NCBI RefSeq assembly: GCF_029846255.1
Contig: NZ_JARVWQ010000001.1
Location: forward strand, 434,001 to 498,000
Length of the DNA: 64,000 bases
Source of the DNA: Amnibacterium sp. CER49
Lineage (GTDB): Bacteria; Actinomycetota; Actinomycetes; Actinomycetales; Microbacteriaceae
Direction of reading: 5' to 3'
Each line of letters begins with the position of its first letter. Position 1 is the first letter of the stretch. The notes beneath the pieces were generated by a model. It was not told where the DNA came from, did no database searches, and saw only the letters and a list, made by a program, of their open reading frames with translations. The translations under genes were made by a program, and so were the position numbers. Shown piece after piece: positions 1 to 8,242 of the stretch.

Positions 1-712
1 CTGCGCCGACGACCCCGCCGCCGGGCCGGGTGAGCCGGATGACGTAGGCGGTCGCCGGCGCGACGAACACGGGGACGCCGGCGATCACGCTGCTCGTGAG
101 GTAGTGGAGGTGGCCGCCGAGCACCGCGCGGACGTCGGAGCCCTCGATCACTCGGGCGAGCTCGTCCTGCCCCGTGAGGTGCAGCCGCTGCAGCCCGGTG
201 ACCTCGACGGGCACGGGCGGGTGGTGCAGAGCGAGGACGGTGCCGTGCTCCGCCGGTTCGGCGAGCTGCGCGCGGAGCCATTCGGTCCGGGAGGCGTCGA
301 GGCCGCCCTCGACGTGCTGCGGGATCGACGTGTCGAGCACGACCACCCGGAGCCCGCGGACGTCGTGCACCTGGTCGAGCGGCTCGCCGGTGCCGGGCGC
401 GTCGAGCAGATGCCGCGCGAACGGCTCGCGGACGTCGTGGTTGCCGGGCACCCAGAGGACGGGCCAGCCGGTGCGCGCCGTGACCGCCTCCGTCGTGCTC
501 CGCGCGGACTCGTAGCTGACGGGATCGCCGTCGTCGGCGACGTCGCCCGTGTGCACGAGCGCGTCGAACGGGATGCCGCTCGCCTCGAGCGCCTCGAGCG
601 CCGCGTGGAAGGTGTCGGCGGTGGCGACGTCGCCGTGCAGCAGGCCGGTGCGGGTGAAGTGGCTGTCGGAGACGTGGCCGAGACGATGGGTGGCGGTGGG
701 CTCGCGCGTCAT
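1..712 (-). CDS. Metallophosphoesterase (CpdA-like), C-terminus cut by the window edge
   Basis: Calcineurin-like metallophosphoesterase, probably hydrolysing a cyclic nucleotide or other phosphodiester in the cytoplasm. Read on the minus strand from the ATG at 712, it shows the family's metal ligands in order: D-x-H in HVSDSHF (about residues 13-19), HTGDV (about 53), GNHD (about 92), a HHPP motif and GGHLHY near the cut end. About 237 residues are present and the reading frame runs off the left edge, so the true length is unknown. A TAGCGT hexamer ends six bases before the ATG, which supports this start and a leaderless mRNA. The substrate cannot be told from sequence. It is divergent from the LuxR-type regulator gene. 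Confidence 0.88.
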   Translation of the reverse strand, partial: MTREPTATHRLGHVSDSHFTRTGLLHGDVATADTFHAALEALEASGIPFDALVHTGDVADDGDPVSYESARSTTEAVTARTGWPVLWVPGNHDVREPFARHLLDAPGTGEPLDQVHDVRGLRVVVLDTSIPQHVEGGLDASRTEWLRAQLAEPAEHGTVLALHHPPVPVEVTGLQRLHLTGQDELARVIEGSDVRAVLGGHLHYLTSSVIAGVPVFVAPATAYVIRLTRPGGGVVGA

Positions 713-718
713 GGCCGC

Positions 719-724
719 ACGCTA
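719..724 (-). promoter_or_regulatory. -10 hexamer TAGCGT for a leaderless start
   Basis: TAGCGT on the minus strand, six bases before the ATG at 712. It fits the actinobacterial TANNNT -10 consensus and would start transcription at or next to the start codon. Confidence 0.55.
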
Positions 725-812
725 TCGACCGGCCCCGACGGGCGGCTGTCGGGGGCGTCGCGGGCGGACCTCCCCGGGGCTACGCTCCCGACCACCGATC
801 CCGGGAGGTGCC

Positions 813-2423
813 GTGCACGCCGCGCCGACCCGCTTCGTGCGCGTCGACTGGCGGGCCGAGGTCGCGCGACTGCGCCGGGAGGACGCCGACGGGACGCTCG
901 ACGCCGACGGGCTGGAGCGGCTCGGTATCGCCCTCGAGCTCACCGGCCAGGGCGCGGACGCCGTCCCGGTGCTCGATCGCGCGGCGCACGCGCACCTCGA
1001 CGCGGGGGCGCGGGACGCCGCGTCGCGGTGCGTGTTCTGGATCGGCTGGAGCCTCGCCAACCGCGGGGCGTTCGCGCAGGCGGCCGCGTGGGCCGGCCGC
1101 CTCGCGGCACTCGCCGCGGGCGAGCCGTCCGACTCGATCACGGCGGCTCGGCTCCTCGTCGCGGAGGCCGCGATGCGTGCCGCGGACGGCGACCTGGCCG
1201 GCGCGGCGGAGCGCTCCGAGCGGGCGCTGGCGATCGCCGATCGGGAGAGCGACGGCGATCTGCTCACCATCGCCGCGCTCGGCTGCGGTCGGAGCCTCGT
1301 CGGGCTCGGGCAGGTCGAGCGCGGCATGGCCTGCATGGACCGCGTCATGCTCGCCGTCGCCCGCGGCGAGGCCGGGGACCTCGCGGCGGGAGCGGGCTTC
1401 TGCGGAGTCATCGCGAGCTGCATGGGGCGCGGCGACCTCGAGCGGGCCGGCGAGTGGACCGGCGCGCTCGACGCCTGGTGCCGGGCGCAGGAGGGCCTCG
1501 TCCCCTTCCGCGGCGAGTGCCTGCTGCACCGCGCGACCCTGCTGCAGGTGCACGGGGACTGGCGCGAGGCGCAGCGGCTCGTCGCGGACCTGCGCGTCGT
1601 GCAGCACCGCATCCCGCCGGGCGCGGTCCGCTACCGGGAGGCCGAGTTGCTCCGGCTGACCGGGCGGACCACGGAGGCGGAGCACGCGTACCGGGAGGCG
1701 GCCGAGGCCGGCCACGAGGTGCAGCCCGGTCTCGCGCTGCTGCGGCTCGCGCAGGGCGCACCCGCCGTCGCGGTGTCGGGCCTGCGCCGCGCGCTCGCCG
1801 AGGCCCGCGTGCCGAACGAGCGGGCCGACCTGCTCGACGCGCTCGTCGAGGTCGCGCTCGCGCTGCCGGACCTCGCGGTCGCGGAGGCGGCGGCCGGCGA
1901 GCTCTCGGCCCTCGCCGGCGGCCTCGCGACTGCCGTGCCGCACGGTCAGGCCGGCCGCGCGCGCGGCGCGGTGCTGCTCGCGCAGGGTCAGGCCGAGGCG
2001 GCGCTCGGGCCCCTCCGCTCGGCCTGCGCCGCCTTCCGGGCCGTCGAGGCCGTCTACGAGACCGCGCGCACGCGCCTCGTGCTCGCCCGGGCGATGAAGG
2101 CGCTCGGCGACGGCGACGGCGCGCTCGCGGAGCGGCAGGCCGCTGAGCGCGACCTCGCCCGCATCGGCGCCGAGTCCGATCTCGAGCGGCTTCGGCGACC
2201 GTCGACGGCCGCCTCCGGCGCGGAGGGACTGAGCCCGCGCGAGCTCGAGGTGCTCCGGCTCGTGGCGAGCGGCGCGAGCAACGCCGCGATCGCAGCGACC
2301 CTGCACCTCAGCGACCGCACCGTCGCACGGCACGTCGGCAACATCCTCGCGAAGCTGCGGCTCGCGAACCGCGCGGCGGCGACGGCGTACGGGTACGAGC
2401 ACGGTCTCCTCGAGCGCGCCTGA
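813..2423 (+). CDS. LuxR-family regulator with a long helical-repeat N-terminus
   Basis: Putative transcription factor of 536 aa. The last 65 residues form a LuxR/GerE helix-turn-helix: GLSPRELEVLRLVASG, then IAATLHLSDRTVARHVGNIL. The rest is an Ala/Arg/Leu-rich helical array resembling TPR repeats. There is no Walker A motif, so this is not a full LAL/MalT ATPase but a relative lacking the NTPase. The GTG start at 813 follows a GGGAGG Shine-Dalgarno sequence (803-808); an in-frame ATG at 549 lies inside the divergent phosphoesterase gene and is unlikely. It sits 99 bases upstream of a flavin monooxygenase gene on the same strand, whose upstream region holds a palindrome that could be its target (inference). 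Confidence 0.85.
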   Translation: MHAAPTRFVRVDWRAEVARLRREDADGTLDADGLERLGIALELTGQGADAVPVLDRAAHAHLDAGARDAASRCVFWIGWSLANRGAFAQAAAWAGRLAALAAGEPSDSITAARLLVAEAAMRAADGDLAGAAERSERALAIADRESDGDLLTIAALGCGRSLVGLGQVERGMACMDRVMLAVARGEAGDLAAGAGFCGVIASCMGRGDLERAGEWTGALDAWCRAQEGLVPFRGECLLHRATLLQVHGDWREAQRLVADLRVVQHRIPPGAVRYREAELLRLTGRTTEAEHAYREAAEAGHEVQPGLALLRLAQGAPAVAVSGLRRALAEARVPNERADLLDALVEVALALPDLAVAEAAAGELSALAGGLATAVPHGQAGRARGAVLLAQGQAEAALGPLRSACAAFRAVEAVYETARTRLVLARAMKALGDGDGALAERQAAERDLARIGAESDLERLRRPSTAASGAEGLSPRELEVLRLVASGASNAAIAATLHLSDRTVARHVGNILAKLRLANRAAATAYGYEHGLLERA

Positions 2424-2448
2424 GCATCCCGCGCCACCGTCGACTCGC

Positions 2449-2462
2449 GGAATGGTCATTCC
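2449..2462. promoter_or_regulatory. Palindrome GGAATG-GT-CATTCC, candidate operator
   Basis: A perfect 6-base inverted repeat with a 2-base spacer between the regulator and monooxygenase genes. A TACCGT hexamer follows at 2492-2497, which puts the palindrome near -48 relative to the predicted start of transcription, a usual position for an activator. Which protein binds it is inference. Confidence 0.45.
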
Positions 2463-2522
2463 TGCCGATGAGCGCGACCTCCGGCCGCTCCTACCGTGCG
2501 GGGCGAGCACGAGGAGGACGGC

Positions 2523-3635
2523 ATGAGCGTGGAACGGTTCGACGTCGCAGTGGTCGGGGGCGGCGTCGCGGGACTGATCACGGGGCGGCGGATCGCCGAG
2601 CGCGGGCTGCGCTCCGTGATCCTCGACGAGCACGAGCGGGTCGGCGACGCGTGGCGGGAGCGCTACGAGTCGCTCCGGCTGTTCAGCTACCGCCGTTACG
2701 CGAGCCCGCCCGGCGCACCGCTGCCGATGGCCCGGTGGGACTGCCCCACCGGCGTGCAGCTCGCGGACCACCTCGAGGCGATGGTGCGCCGCGAGGCGCT
2801 GCCGGTGCGCTGCGGGGTCCGGGTCGACCGGCTGAGCCGCCGGGCCGACGGCACCTTCGTGCTCGAGACGACGAGCGCCGGGGCCGCCTCCCGCGTCCTC
2901 GCCGACGCCGTCGTCGTGGCGACGGGCGCGCACCGCCGGCCCGTCGTCCCGCCCTTCGCAGACCTGCTCGATCCGGGCATCCCGCAGCTGCACTCGCTCG
3001 GCTACCGCAGCGCCGCCGGGCTCGCCCCCGGCCCGGTGCTCGTCGTCGGCGCCGGCAACTCGGGTACCGACATCGCGCTCGACGCCGCGCGTGCCGGGCA
3101 CGAGACCGTCCTCGCCGGTCGCCACCCGGGGCAGACGCCGTTCGAGCTCGACTCGCCGCGCGGGCGCCTCGCCTCGACGGCGATGCTCTTCGCGCTGCGC
3201 CACCTCACCGTGCGCACGCCGATGGGGCGCAGGATGAAGGAGCGGCTGCGGGACCACGGCCTGCTGCTCATCCGCAACAAGCTCGCGCACCTCGATGCGG
3301 CGGGTGTACGGCGGCTCGGCCGGGTGGTCGGCGCACGGAACGGCCTGCCGGTCGTCGCGGGCGGCGACGTGCTCCGCCCCGGCACGATCGTGTGGGCGAC
3401 GGGGTCCCGTCCGGACCTGCGCTTCCTCGATGTCGAGGGCGCGCTCGACGACGACGGCGAGCCGGTGCAGACCGAGGGCATCGCGGACCGCGTGCCGGGC
3501 CTCGGCTTCGTCGGCCTCGACTTCCAGTACTCGGCCGCCTCGGGCACGATCCAGGGCATGGACCGCGACGCTCGCGCGGTGCTGCGCGCGCTGCTCGCTC
3601 CCGCGCGACGTCGATCCCACACCGTCGCGGCCTGA
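2523..3635 (+). CDS. Flavin-containing monooxygenase-like FAD/NADPH oxidoreductase
   Basis: Soluble flavoprotein of 370 aa with two Rossmann folds: an FAD site near the N-terminus (VVGGGVAGLITG, about residues 9-20) and a second nucleotide site VLVVGAGNSGTDIA (about 170-183) for NAD(P)H. ATGSRPDL near residue 290 is the usual ATG linker. This arrangement is that of CzcO/YUCCA-like class B monooxygenases and related putative K+ transport flavoproteins. ATG 2523 is chosen because GAGGAGGA (2511-2518) is well placed in front of it; an ATG 27 bases upstream lacks this. The substrate is unknown. It probably responds to the adjacent LuxR-type protein. Confidence 0.85.
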   Translation: MSVERFDVAVVGGGVAGLITGRRIAERGLRSVILDEHERVGDAWRERYESLRLFSYRRYASPPGAPLPMARWDCPTGVQLADHLEAMVRREALPVRCGVRVDRLSRRADGTFVLETTSAGAASRVLADAVVVATGAHRRPVVPPFADLLDPGIPQLHSLGYRSAAGLAPGPVLVVGAGNSGTDIALDAARAGHETVLAGRHPGQTPFELDSPRGRLASTAMLFALRHLTVRTPMGRRMKERLRDHGLLLIRNKLAHLDAAGVRRLGRVVGARNGLPVVAGGDVLRPGTIVWATGSRPDLRFLDVEGALDDDGEPVQTEGIADRVPGLGFVGLDFQYSAASGTIQGMDRDARAVLRALLAPARRRSHTVAA

Positions 3636-3640
3636 GCGTC

Positions 3641-4825
3641 TCAGGCGCGCCCCCGCGCCCAGCCACCCGTGGTCTCCCGCGCGGCACCGGTCAGCTGCAG
3701 CATGCCGAGCGCACCGAGCGCGTCCGCGACCGACAGCCCCGACCCGCGCGCGATCTCGACGACCGGCCGCGGCCGGCCCGTGAGGGCGTCGAGCACCCGC
3801 TGCTCGGTCGGGTCCCCGGCCCGGTCGAGGTGGAGGCCCTCGAGCGGGACCTGCTCCCCCGGGCCCGTCACGAGCTCGGCCATGTCCGCCGCATCGCGGA
3901 CGCACACCGCACCGAACTCGCGGAGCAGCCGGTGGCAGCCGGCCGAGGTCGCCGAGAACACGGAGCCGGGTGCGGCGCCGACCGGACGCCCGATCGATCC
4001 GGCGTGCGCCGCGGTGTTGAGCGAGCCGGATCTCGCCCCCGCCTCGATCACGACCGTCGCCTGGGCCAGCGCGGCGATCACCCGGTTCCGCTGAAGGAAC
4101 CGCCACCGGGTGGGCGCGAACCCGGGTGGCAGCTCGGCCACGACCGCGCCCTCGCGGGCGATGCGGGTGAGGAGCTGGACGTGCCCCGCCGGGTAGAAGC
4201 GATCGAGCCCGCCCGCGAGCACCGCGATCGTGGTGCCCCCGCTCGCAAGCGCCGCGCGGTGGGCGACGCCGTCGATCCCGTACGCGGCGCCGGAGACGAT
4301 CGCGAAGCCGCGGTCGGCCAGACCTGCGGACGCCTCCGTCGCGAGGCGTTCGCCGTAGCCGCTCGACGCCCGCGCGCCCACCAGCGCGATCGAGCGCTGG
4401 ACCGCCGTCAGCCGCTCGGGGGCGCCGAGGCACCACAGCGCGATCGGGGTGTGGTGGCCGAGGTCGCCGAGCCGGTCGGGCCAGTCCGCGTCGCCGGGCA
4501 GCACGAGCCGGGCGCCGAGGTGGGCCGCGTTGCGGAACGCCCGCAGGGCGAGCTGCGCCTCGAGGCGGGGCGCCCAGCGATCGGTGGCCGCGGCCACCTC
4601 GGGAAGGGCCGGCAGCGCGCCGGTCCGCGTCGCGTCGAGCGCGGCGGCGGCGCCGTAGGCGGTGACGAGCGCTCCGGCCACCCGGTCGCCGGGCTCGACG
4701 AGGCCGGTCCACGCGCCGCGCGCGAAGACCTCGGCGGCGGCGTCGTCGTCGAGCTCCTCGCCGCGCCGCACCCCTGCCGCCGCGGCCCGCACGGCCTCGC
4801 GGTCGATGCCGAGCAGCCGGCTCAT
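3641..4825 (-). CDS. dprA: DNA processing protein DprA
   Basis: DprA/Smf loads RecA onto incoming single-stranded DNA during natural transformation. The 394 aa product has an N-terminal helical region, then the Rossmann core: SIALVGARASSGYG, GAAYGIDGVAHRAAL, TIAVLAGGLDRFYPAGH, NRVIAALAQATVVIEA and SGSLNTAAHA, all signature DprA segments. A C-terminal winged-helix-like part (about 330-394) follows. Its ATG overlaps the comM stop by 4 bases, so the two are translationally coupled. Together with yraN and comM it forms the usual actinobacterial operon; DNA uptake genes such as comEA/comEC are not in this window. Confidence 0.95.
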   Translation of the reverse strand: MSRLLGIDREAVRAAAAGVRRGEELDDDAAAEVFARGAWTGLVEPGDRVAGALVTAYGAAAALDATRTGALPALPEVAAATDRWAPRLEAQLALRAFRNAAHLGARLVLPGDADWPDRLGDLGHHTPIALWCLGAPERLTAVQRSIALVGARASSGYGERLATEASAGLADRGFAIVSGAAYGIDGVAHRAALASGGTTIAVLAGGLDRFYPAGHVQLLTRIAREGAVVAELPPGFAPTRWRFLQRNRVIAALAQATVVIEAGARSGSLNTAAHAGSIGRPVGAAPGSVFSATSAGCHRLLREFGAVCVRDAADMAELVTGPGEQVPLEGLHLDRAGDPTEQRVLDALTGRPRPVVEIARGSGLSVADALGALGMLQLTGAARETTGGWARGRA

Positions 4826-6360
4826 CGGACGGTTCCCCGCAACGTGAGGGCGGCGCCGACCTCGCGACGGCCGGGCCGGTCGATGCCGGCCAGGTCGGCG
4901 AGCGTCCACGACACCCTGAGCACGCGGTCGTAGCCCCGCATCGACAGCAGGCCCCGCTCGAGCGCCGCATCGAGCGGCGCCCGCACCTCGGGCGCGAGCC
5001 GCCGGTCGGGCGCCCGCAGCCAGGGGCCAGGCACCTGCGCGTTCGTCGTCCACGGCGTGCCCGCGAGACGCGCCCCGGTGCGCTGCCGGGCGGCGAGCAC
5101 CCGTCCCCGCGCCTCCTCGGTGGTCGGACCGCCGCCTTCGTCGGTCATCCGCAGCTGCGCCGCCGAGACACGGTCGAGCCGCACCCGCAGGTCGACCCGG
5201 TCGAGCAGGGGTCCGGACAGGCGGTCGAGGTACCGCCGCCGCACGGACGCGGGGCAGGTGCAGTCGCCGTCCACCGAGCCGAACTGGCCGCACGGGCAGG
5301 GGTTCGCCGCGAGCACGAGCTGGAACCGGCCGGGGTAGCGGGCCGTCACGGTGGCGCGCTCGATCGTGATCTCACCCGACTCGAGCGGCTGCCGGAGGGC
5401 CTCGAGCGCTGCTGCGGAGAACTCGGGCGCCTCATCGAGGAAGAGCACGCCGCCCGACGCCCGCGCCGCGGCGCCCGGCCGGATGCGCCCGCTGCCGCCG
5501 CCCACGAGCGCCGCCGCCGTGGCGGTGTGGTGCGGCGCCTCCCACGGCGGCCTGCGGTGGAGGCCGCCCTCGGGGAGCCCCTCACCGGCGATGGAGGCGA
5601 CGCACGTCGCCTCGAGCGCGGCTCCGTCGTCGAGGTCGGGCAGCAGCCCGGGCAGCCGCGCCGCGAGCATCGTCTTGCCCGCGCCGGGCGGCCCCACCAT
5701 CAGCAGGTGATGGCCGCCGGCGGCGGCGACGACGAGCGCTTCGACCGCCTCGCGGTTGCCGACCACGTCGGCGAGGTCGGGCACGACCGGGACGCGGCGC
5801 CGCGAGACCGGCGCGGGCACCGGTTCGACCGGCACCGGATCGAGCTCGGCGCCGAGCGCGATCGCGAGATCGCGGAGGCTCGCGACCGGCACCACGCGGA
5901 CGCCCGAGACGAGCCGCGCCTCGTCGGCGTCGCCCGCGGCGACCACGACGGTGCCGCGGCCGTCGCGCCGTGCGGCGAGCACCGCGGGCAGCACGCCCGG
6001 CACCGGCCGGACCCGCCCGTCGAGGCCCAGCTCGCCGAGGTGCACGGCGTCGCCCACGGCTTCCGCGTCGACGACGCCCTGCGTGACGAGCACCGCGAGC
6101 GCGATGCCGAGGTCGAACGCCGAGCCGTGCTTCGGCAGCGCGGCCGGCGACAGGTTGACGGTGAGGTGCCGCTTCGGCATCTCGAAGCCCGAGTGCTCGA
6201 TGGCGCTGCGGATGCGCACCTGCGCCTCCCGCAGCGCGGCGTCGGGCAGCCCGACGAGCTTGATGCCGGGCTTCTGGTTCGTGAGGGCGGCCTCGATGTC
6301 GACGAGCACGCCGGTCATCCCGAGCAGGGCCACCGCGGTGGCGCGGCCGGCACCGCCCAT
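4822..6360 (-). CDS. comM: ComM / YifB-type AAA+ Mg-chelatase-like helicase
   Basis: AAA+ ATPase of 512 aa; family members act as branch-migration helicases that extend recombination during transformation. The N-terminal ChlI-like domain carries DIEAALTNQKPGIKLVGLPD (about 22-41). Walker A is GPPGAGKTMLAARLPGLLP (about 224-242), Walker B is VLFLDEAPEFS (about 306), and cysteines in NPCPCGQFG and CTCP (about 355-373) form the typical zinc-like cluster. Length matches the family. The start overlaps the yraN stop (ATGA), and its own stop overlaps the dprA start. Confidence 0.95.
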   Translation of the reverse strand: MGGAGRATAVALLGMTGVLVDIEAALTNQKPGIKLVGLPDAALREAQVRIRSAIEHSGFEMPKRHLTVNLSPAALPKHGSAFDLGIALAVLVTQGVVDAEAVGDAVHLGELGLDGRVRPVPGVLPAVLAARRDGRGTVVVAAGDADEARLVSGVRVVPVASLRDLAIALGAELDPVPVEPVPAPVSRRRVPVVPDLADVVGNREAVEALVVAAAGGHHLLMVGPPGAGKTMLAARLPGLLPDLDDGAALEATCVASIAGEGLPEGGLHRRPPWEAPHHTATAAALVGGGSGRIRPGAAARASGGVLFLDEAPEFSAAALEALRQPLESGEITIERATVTARYPGRFQLVLAANPCPCGQFGSVDGDCTCPASVRRRYLDRLSGPLLDRVDLRVRLDRVSAAQLRMTDEGGGPTTEEARGRVLAARQRTGARLAGTPWTTNAQVPGPWLRAPDRRLAPEVRAPLDAALERGLLSMRGYDRVLRVSWTLADLAGIDRPGRREVGAALTLRGTVR

Positions 6361-6719
6361 CAGGCGACCGCCCGCAGGTGGTCGATCGCGGCCGGGCGCG
6401 TCCGCGGGGCGACGATGCCGACGAGATCGATGCGGGAGCCGCCGGTCCGCACGCCCGGATGCGCCCGCCGCCAGGCGCCCGCGAGCACGCAGAGGCGCGT
6501 GAGCTTCGCGTCGGTCACGCCCTCGAGCGGATCGCCGAAGGCGGTGCTCGATCTGGTCTTCACCTCGACGATGACGAGCTCGTCGCCGTCGACGGCCACG
6601 AGGTCGATCTCACCCGAGGGGCAGCGCCAGTTGCGGTCGATGATGCGGTAGCCGAGGCCTGCGAGGTAGTCGGCGGCGAGGCGCTCGCCGCGCCGACCGA
6701 GGTCGTCGTTCTGGGTCAC
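6360..6719 (-). CDS. YraN / UPF0102 family protein
   Basis: Small protein of 119 aa with a restriction-endonuclease-like fold in the family. It shows GRRGERLAADYLAGLGY, then GEIDLVAVDGDELVIVEVKTR, the conserved GEIDLI...FVEVKxR nuclease-like motif. The biological role of the family is unsettled. I chose GTG 6719 because it matches the usual start a few residues before G-x-x-GE-x-x-A; no good Shine-Dalgarno is seen, and CACCCT lies six bases upstream, so initiation may be leaderless. It is the first gene of the yraN-comM-dprA operon. Confidence 0.88.
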   Translation of the reverse strand: MTQNDDLGRRGERLAADYLAGLGYRIIDRNWRCPSGEIDLVAVDGDELVIVEVKTRSSTAFGDPLEGVTDAKLTRLCVLAGAWRRAHPGVRTGGSRIDLVGIVAPRTRPAAIDHLRAVA

Positions 6720-6825
6720 CGAGCCAGGGTGGCGGCGCCTGGGAGCCCGGCACCCCGCGGAAGCGCTCTCAGGGCTCCCGACGATCCGCCCGGTGCCCTG
6801 GGGAGGAGGGGCGTGCGGGGCATGG

Positions 6826-6843
6826 ATACGTGTTTCGACGTAT
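6826..6843. promoter_or_regulatory. Palindrome ATACGT-n6-ACGTAT upstream of a secreted-protein gene
   Basis: A perfect inverted repeat with a 6-base spacer, 67 bases before the start of the downstream gene, in an otherwise GC-rich gap. It could be an operator of a dimeric regulator. No matching regulator gene is adjacent. Confidence 0.35.
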
Positions 6844-6909
6844 GGGCGGCCCCGCCCGGACGGTCCAGGCTGACCCGCGACCCCCCAAGAAAGGAACGCT
6901 TCGACTCCG

Positions 6910-7740
6910 ATGCGCAAGATCCTCACGGTCGTGCTCGCCACGACGGCCGCACTCGGCCTCTCCGTCGCCACCGCAGGCGCGGCGAACGCCTCGACCGGCT
7001 CCTCCACACTGCACGTGACGGTGAGCTCCACCGGCACGATCTCCACCGCGCACACCGTGCACGCGGGCCTCGTCCGCTTCGATCTCGAGGGCGCCGCCGG
7101 TCAGTCGGTGCAGCTCGCGAAGCCGAAGCACGGCGCCTCGGTGCAGACGCTGCTCGCCGACGGCATGGCGCTCAACACGAAGGGCGACGCGAGCCGCGTC
7201 GAGCGCGACTTCGCGGGCCTCGGCGGCGCGTCCGTCTTCTCCGGCTCCGACTTCTGGCAGGTGCTGCACGCCGGCACCTACTACCTCGTCGACACGGCAG
7301 CCCAGAGCCTGAAGGCGTCCGACGTCGCGGTCCTGAAGGTGACCGGCAGCACCGACGCGCGCGCCGTCCCGGAGTCGCCGAACGAGATCCGCGCCGTCAA
7401 GGACATGGTCTGGGCGTCGAACCCGGCGAGCATCAGGCACGAGGGCCTGCTCCGCTTCGACAACGACGCGACGGACTACCACTTCGCTGAGCTGGCTCAG
7501 CTGAAGCCGGGCGTCACGCGTGCGCAGGTCCTCAAGGTCCTGCAGACCAACGGTGATCCGTCGACGATCCTCGCGCCGCACGGCGCCGACTACAGCACCG
7601 GTGTGCTGTCGCCCGGCACCTCGCAGCTGTCGACGTACGACCTGCCGAGGGGCCACTACGCGCTCCTCTGCTTCTGGCCGGACGAGCACGGCGTGCCGCA
7701 CGCCCTGATGGGCATGGTCCGCACGATCGAGCTGCGCTAG
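6910..7740 (+). CDS. Secreted protein of unknown function
   Basis: Exported protein of 276 aa. Residues 1-28 form a classical signal peptide (MRKILTVVLATTAALGL, cleavage expected near AGAANA-ST). The mature part is beta-rich with no cysteine cluster: GLVRFDLEGAAGQSVQLAK, QVLHAGTYYLVDTA, and a late stretch GHYALLCFWPDEHGVPHALMGM resembling cupredoxin-like folds of actinobacterial secreted proteins; the copper ligands are not clear, so no function is assigned. AAAGGAA lies upstream of the ATG. The gene stands alone and is closed by a 16 bp hairpin. I do not recognise the family with confidence. Confidence 0.75.
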   Translation: MRKILTVVLATTAALGLSVATAGAANASTGSSTLHVTVSSTGTISTAHTVHAGLVRFDLEGAAGQSVQLAKPKHGASVQTLLADGMALNTKGDASRVERDFAGLGGASVFSGSDFWQVLHAGTYYLVDTAAQSLKASDVAVLKVTGSTDARAVPESPNEIRAVKDMVWASNPASIRHEGLLRFDNDATDYHFAELAQLKPGVTRAQVLKVLQTNGDPSTILAPHGADYSTGVLSPGTSQLSTYDLPRGHYALLCFWPDEHGVPHALMGMVRTIELR

Positions 7741-7750
7741 GCGCTGCACG

Positions 7751-7792
7751 ACGGGTGTGCCCCGGGGCTCAGCGGTCCCGGGGCACACCCGT
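7751..7792. terminator. Bidirectional hairpin, 16 bp perfect stem
   Basis: Arms 7751-7766 (ACGGGTGTGCCCCGGG) and 7777-7792 are perfectly complementary around a 10-base loop. The hairpin lies between convergent genes, 10 bases past one stop and 8 past the other. It has no T-tract, as is common in actinobacterial terminators. Confidence 0.8.
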
Positions 7793-7800
7793 GTCCGCCG

Positions 7801-8205
7801 TCAGGCGAGCCGCAGGCGCACGAGCGGGATGCGACGTCCGGCCCGTCGTGCGTGCTCCTCGAGGAAGGGCGAGCGGGCCACGAGCGCGGCCCACGCCGCC
7901 GCGTACTCCTCGCCGTCGAGCACCTCGGCGACGGCCGAGCCGGCGCGGTCGGGCAGCTCGACGTGCACCCGGGGCTCGTCGACGAGGTTGCGGAACCAGG
8001 CGGGGTCGGTGCGGGCGCCGTCGTTGCTCGCGATGACGATCGGGCCGTCCGGGTCCCGCTCGAACATCATCGGCGAGGTCCGCGGCAGCCCCGACCGCCG
8101 GCCGGTCGTCGTCAGCAGGAGCAGCCGCTCGCGATGCATGCCCTCGACGGCACCGCCGGCCCGGAACTGCGCGATCACCCGCGGATCGACCTCGTGGGCA
8201 CCCAT
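7801..8205 (-). CDS. Nitroreductase-family deazaflavin (F420)-dependent oxidoreductase
   Basis: A 134 aa split-barrel protein of the DDN type, known in mycobacteria for F420H2-dependent reduction. The recognisable core is LLLLTTTGRRSGLPRTSP (about 31-48), followed by IVIASNDGARTDPAWFRNL, whose Gly-Ala-...-Pro-Trp-x-x-N segment binds F420 in family members. ATG 8205 gives the normal length. CAGGCT six bases upstream may serve as a -10. It is convergent with the secreted-protein gene and 37 bases upstream of the MFS gene's stop on the same strand. Presence of cofC, cofD and cofE elsewhere in the window supports an F420 role. Confidence 0.85.
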   Translation of the reverse strand: MGAHEVDPRVIAQFRAGGAVEGMHRERLLLLTTTGRRSGLPRTSPMMFERDPDGPIVIASNDGARTDPAWFRNLVDEPRVHVELPDRAGSAVAEVLDGEEYAAAWAALVARSPFLEEHARRAGRRIPLVRLRLA

Positions 8206-8242
8206 CCGGCGAGCCTGCCGGACCCTGCGCTCCCTGTCGAGG

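Noticed and set aside
780-4970. Very long minus-strand open frame of about 1396 codons
   Set aside because: It lies antisense to the LuxR-type and monooxygenase genes and in another frame of dprA. Its composition is Arg/Ala/Gly-rich with no domain. High GC makes such frames common.
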